Source of the DNA: Antedon mediterranea
Taxonomy: Eukaryota; Echinodermata; Crinoidea; Comatulida; Antedonidae
Direction: 5' to 3'
NCBI RefSeq assembly: GCF_964355755.1
Contig: NC_092679.1
Span: 5,892,001-5,952,000 of the forward strand
Length of the DNA stretch: 60,000 nucleotides
The notes beneath the pieces are model-generated. The model ran no database searches. It saw nothing but the letters and a program-made list of their open reading frames with translations, and had not been told where the DNA came from. The position numbers and the translations under genes are program-made. Positions 38,201 through 41,200 of this stretch are shown here, one piece after another; positions within the stretch are counted from its first letter, which is position 1; every line of letters starts with the position of its first letter.

Positions 38201-41200
38201 GCTTACAGATCCTGAGTCTTCCTCCCTACCCCTTCCCATTAAAAAAACTTATACTTATATAGTTTAAATCAGTATATAGTAGCGAATATAGACTGTAGCC
38301 ATTCCAAGGCAATTTTAAATCAAAACAGTGATCCACTATCTACAATCCATTCCCATCTTACCTTAAGCACTTGCGTTCCATGTAATAGACTCCGCCCCCG
38401 CAAGAGCGGGTACATACGCTTGGTTCACTCCAAGGTCCATAGCCATCATCAGCCTATGAAATGAATCAAATTTACATAAATTTAAACTACTGATACATAC
38501 ACTTTGTATGGTACAATAGGTAAATGTGGGTTGAATCCTAAAGGCCAATTTACATTGAGGAGTGGTAACAGTATATGAAACACTGCATAGCTCGTCCCAC
38601 GCAGAATCTGTATAATATAATAGATCTATTATCCTGAGCGGAAAACACCCGTCCGCTCTGCGTTGTGTGTAAATGGTCATAAGGAATAACATAGATTTTT
38701 TCTTTTTATTACCGCTCATCTGTGGGCTTTACTGGGCTGAATTGTGCTCAGATGTGGACAACAATACAACAACTATCATCTCTCCTGAATTTGGAATGAT
38801 TAACTATCTAAGTACAGTAATAGCGCTAACTGTTTTCTCTGTTTACGCTTGTTTTGTTTGTTTTTATTTTATCTTTTTTTTTATTTTAAGTTACCGTAAT
38901 GTTCATATTTTAAAAAGTGACGTATATTTAGGAAAATTAACTTCTATACATACGAGTGCCATCTGTAAATTAAGACATGGTGGGTGTACTTTCTAATATG
39001 GCGTTGCCAGTGGTACAACCCCTGTAGGACATTTATCAACACCATACATCACACATGCTGAATTCACTACAAGTGGCAATAATTAAGTAATTATCAATCA
39101 ATTAGGGTTATCTAATGATCACACATGTCCTTAGGCAGCTAAATCAACACTTTTTAAACATAAAATAAAGCAATGCATTTAAATATATTATATATATTAC
39201 TATATTTAAGAATTTAAGATATTAAATAAACTATGTTAGCAATATCACTGTTGGATTTTGTATGTCGTAAATGTACGGTACTATGTCATTATTTTACAAA
39301 TTTTAAGTCTGTATTGACCATGTGACTTTTTTATGGTGTTTTATATTTTTACCCTAACATTTTAAACTATCAAGGCAAATTCCAAGCCATGTATATTTAT
39401 GAGTTTCCCCAACTAAATGAAACTAGACATGAAACTCGTCACTTTGACGAGTTAGTTATCCGCTCGACAAACGCCACGTGCACGTCATACGTTAGAATAT
39501 TTCACACAGAAAAATATTAAGGCATTATGACCTGAACTGAAGAATATGATATGTTGTTATTTCTGAATTCTGTTATTTTGTGTCATATAGTATACACAGT
39601 ACAATCTGTATACATATCACAAACAGTGTAAAATAGGTGAAATTACGGGACCCGTATTTTATTGTAATTTTTAACATCTTGACGGTTTCAAAATGAAATG
39701 CAAAAGTAGAAATTTCAGAATGAAATTATCTCAGCAACAACATATTAACGTGTAGAAGAAATTTGAATACGTGAAATATTGATTCGCGCTCTTTTAAATG
39801 TAATGAAATATAACGCAAAAGATGAAAATACGACTTTTTTTATTTAACAGGCCATATGATGACGTCACAACATTCGATTGGCACAATTTACACATGATTT
39901 TGTATCTACAATACAATAGCTTCCTGAAAACGTTTTAATCGTGATTATCACATTTTATTCTTACGAGCTATAACAGATTAAAATTTACTGTAAAGATGAA
40001 ATTAATGACCAACGTAATTTAAATTTTTAGGCATGATGACGTTAAAAAAATTAAAAATTTTTTAATTCATGCAAAAGATAGTTGATTGACCTAGAATATA
40101 TTAAAATCGGGGTGAAAATGGACTACGAATAAGTGGAGATGCGCTCTATTAAATGTGATGAGCTATGACGAAAGAGACAAAAATCCTATATTTTATATTC
40201 GCGTGGCCATACGATGACATCACAATGTCTGGTTAATGCATGATCCGATATCTACAACTCATCAACTTCCAGAATATGTAATTAAAAAAAAGTTCTCCAT
40301 GTAGTTTAGAATCTATGACTGTTTAAAAATAGGCATAATTTTGACGAATTTTTGAACTTTTTCACCAAAAACGCGTGCAAATTATCTAATTCGACGTGCT
40401 CGTATGACGTAATTTTAAGTCGAAATTGTTTAAAAGTTGGTAACATTACTATAAAAGGCTGAAAAAACATAAATCACGCGGAAAAAATATGTTTTTAACG
40501 CTACGTGTGCACCGCGTGCGTCAAAATTTTCGCGCGCGTGGGAATTTTTGACATGCTCAAAATGACATGAAACGCATAGAAAGTTAATTAGAAGTTGATT
40601 TTTCGCATCCTAAAATTTTAAACGCGCGTGCGCGCGTAACTTTTTGTCAAACATGCTATTTTTAATCCATAGAAAGTTTGCGCTTGATATGACTTAAATT
40701 TTCACAAAGCGTCAAAACAAAATTATGTTTGGTTTTTAGTCTATGATCAATCATTGAAATTCATAAAATCGCGCTTAAGTCACGTTGCGCAACTCTGACG
40801 TCATTCAAAAATAGGAGGTGCACAAGTTCACGTGAATGTCGATATGTTGACAAAGTTACGATATGTTCTGTTTACACGTTTTAGAGAAACGCGACGCACA
40901 AAAATGACAGAAAGAAAGAAGTATAATACAGAAAAAAAAAAATTTGATGAAACAGGACGATTACAAGGAGTTATCCGCTACTAAGCGGATAACTAATTAA
41001 AAATCTGAGAGACTGAGGCAAGAAAACTCTTCTATATCATGGACCAGTTGATACTACCATGGTTACCCTCAGTGTTACTGGGTCACAAGGGCAGCATTAG
41101 CCTAGCTTAAAATTCTTTTTTTATGTTCCTAAACACCTGCTGGTAGAAAATATTAAAAATTCATCCTCATGAAAAATTACAACAGGTGTATAATATTAAA

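Noticed and set aside
38673-38996. Plus-strand 107-codon ORF with a hydrophobic stretch
   Set aside because: No recognisable domain, AT-rich codons and no splice or promoter context; the Phe-rich run comes from poly-T.
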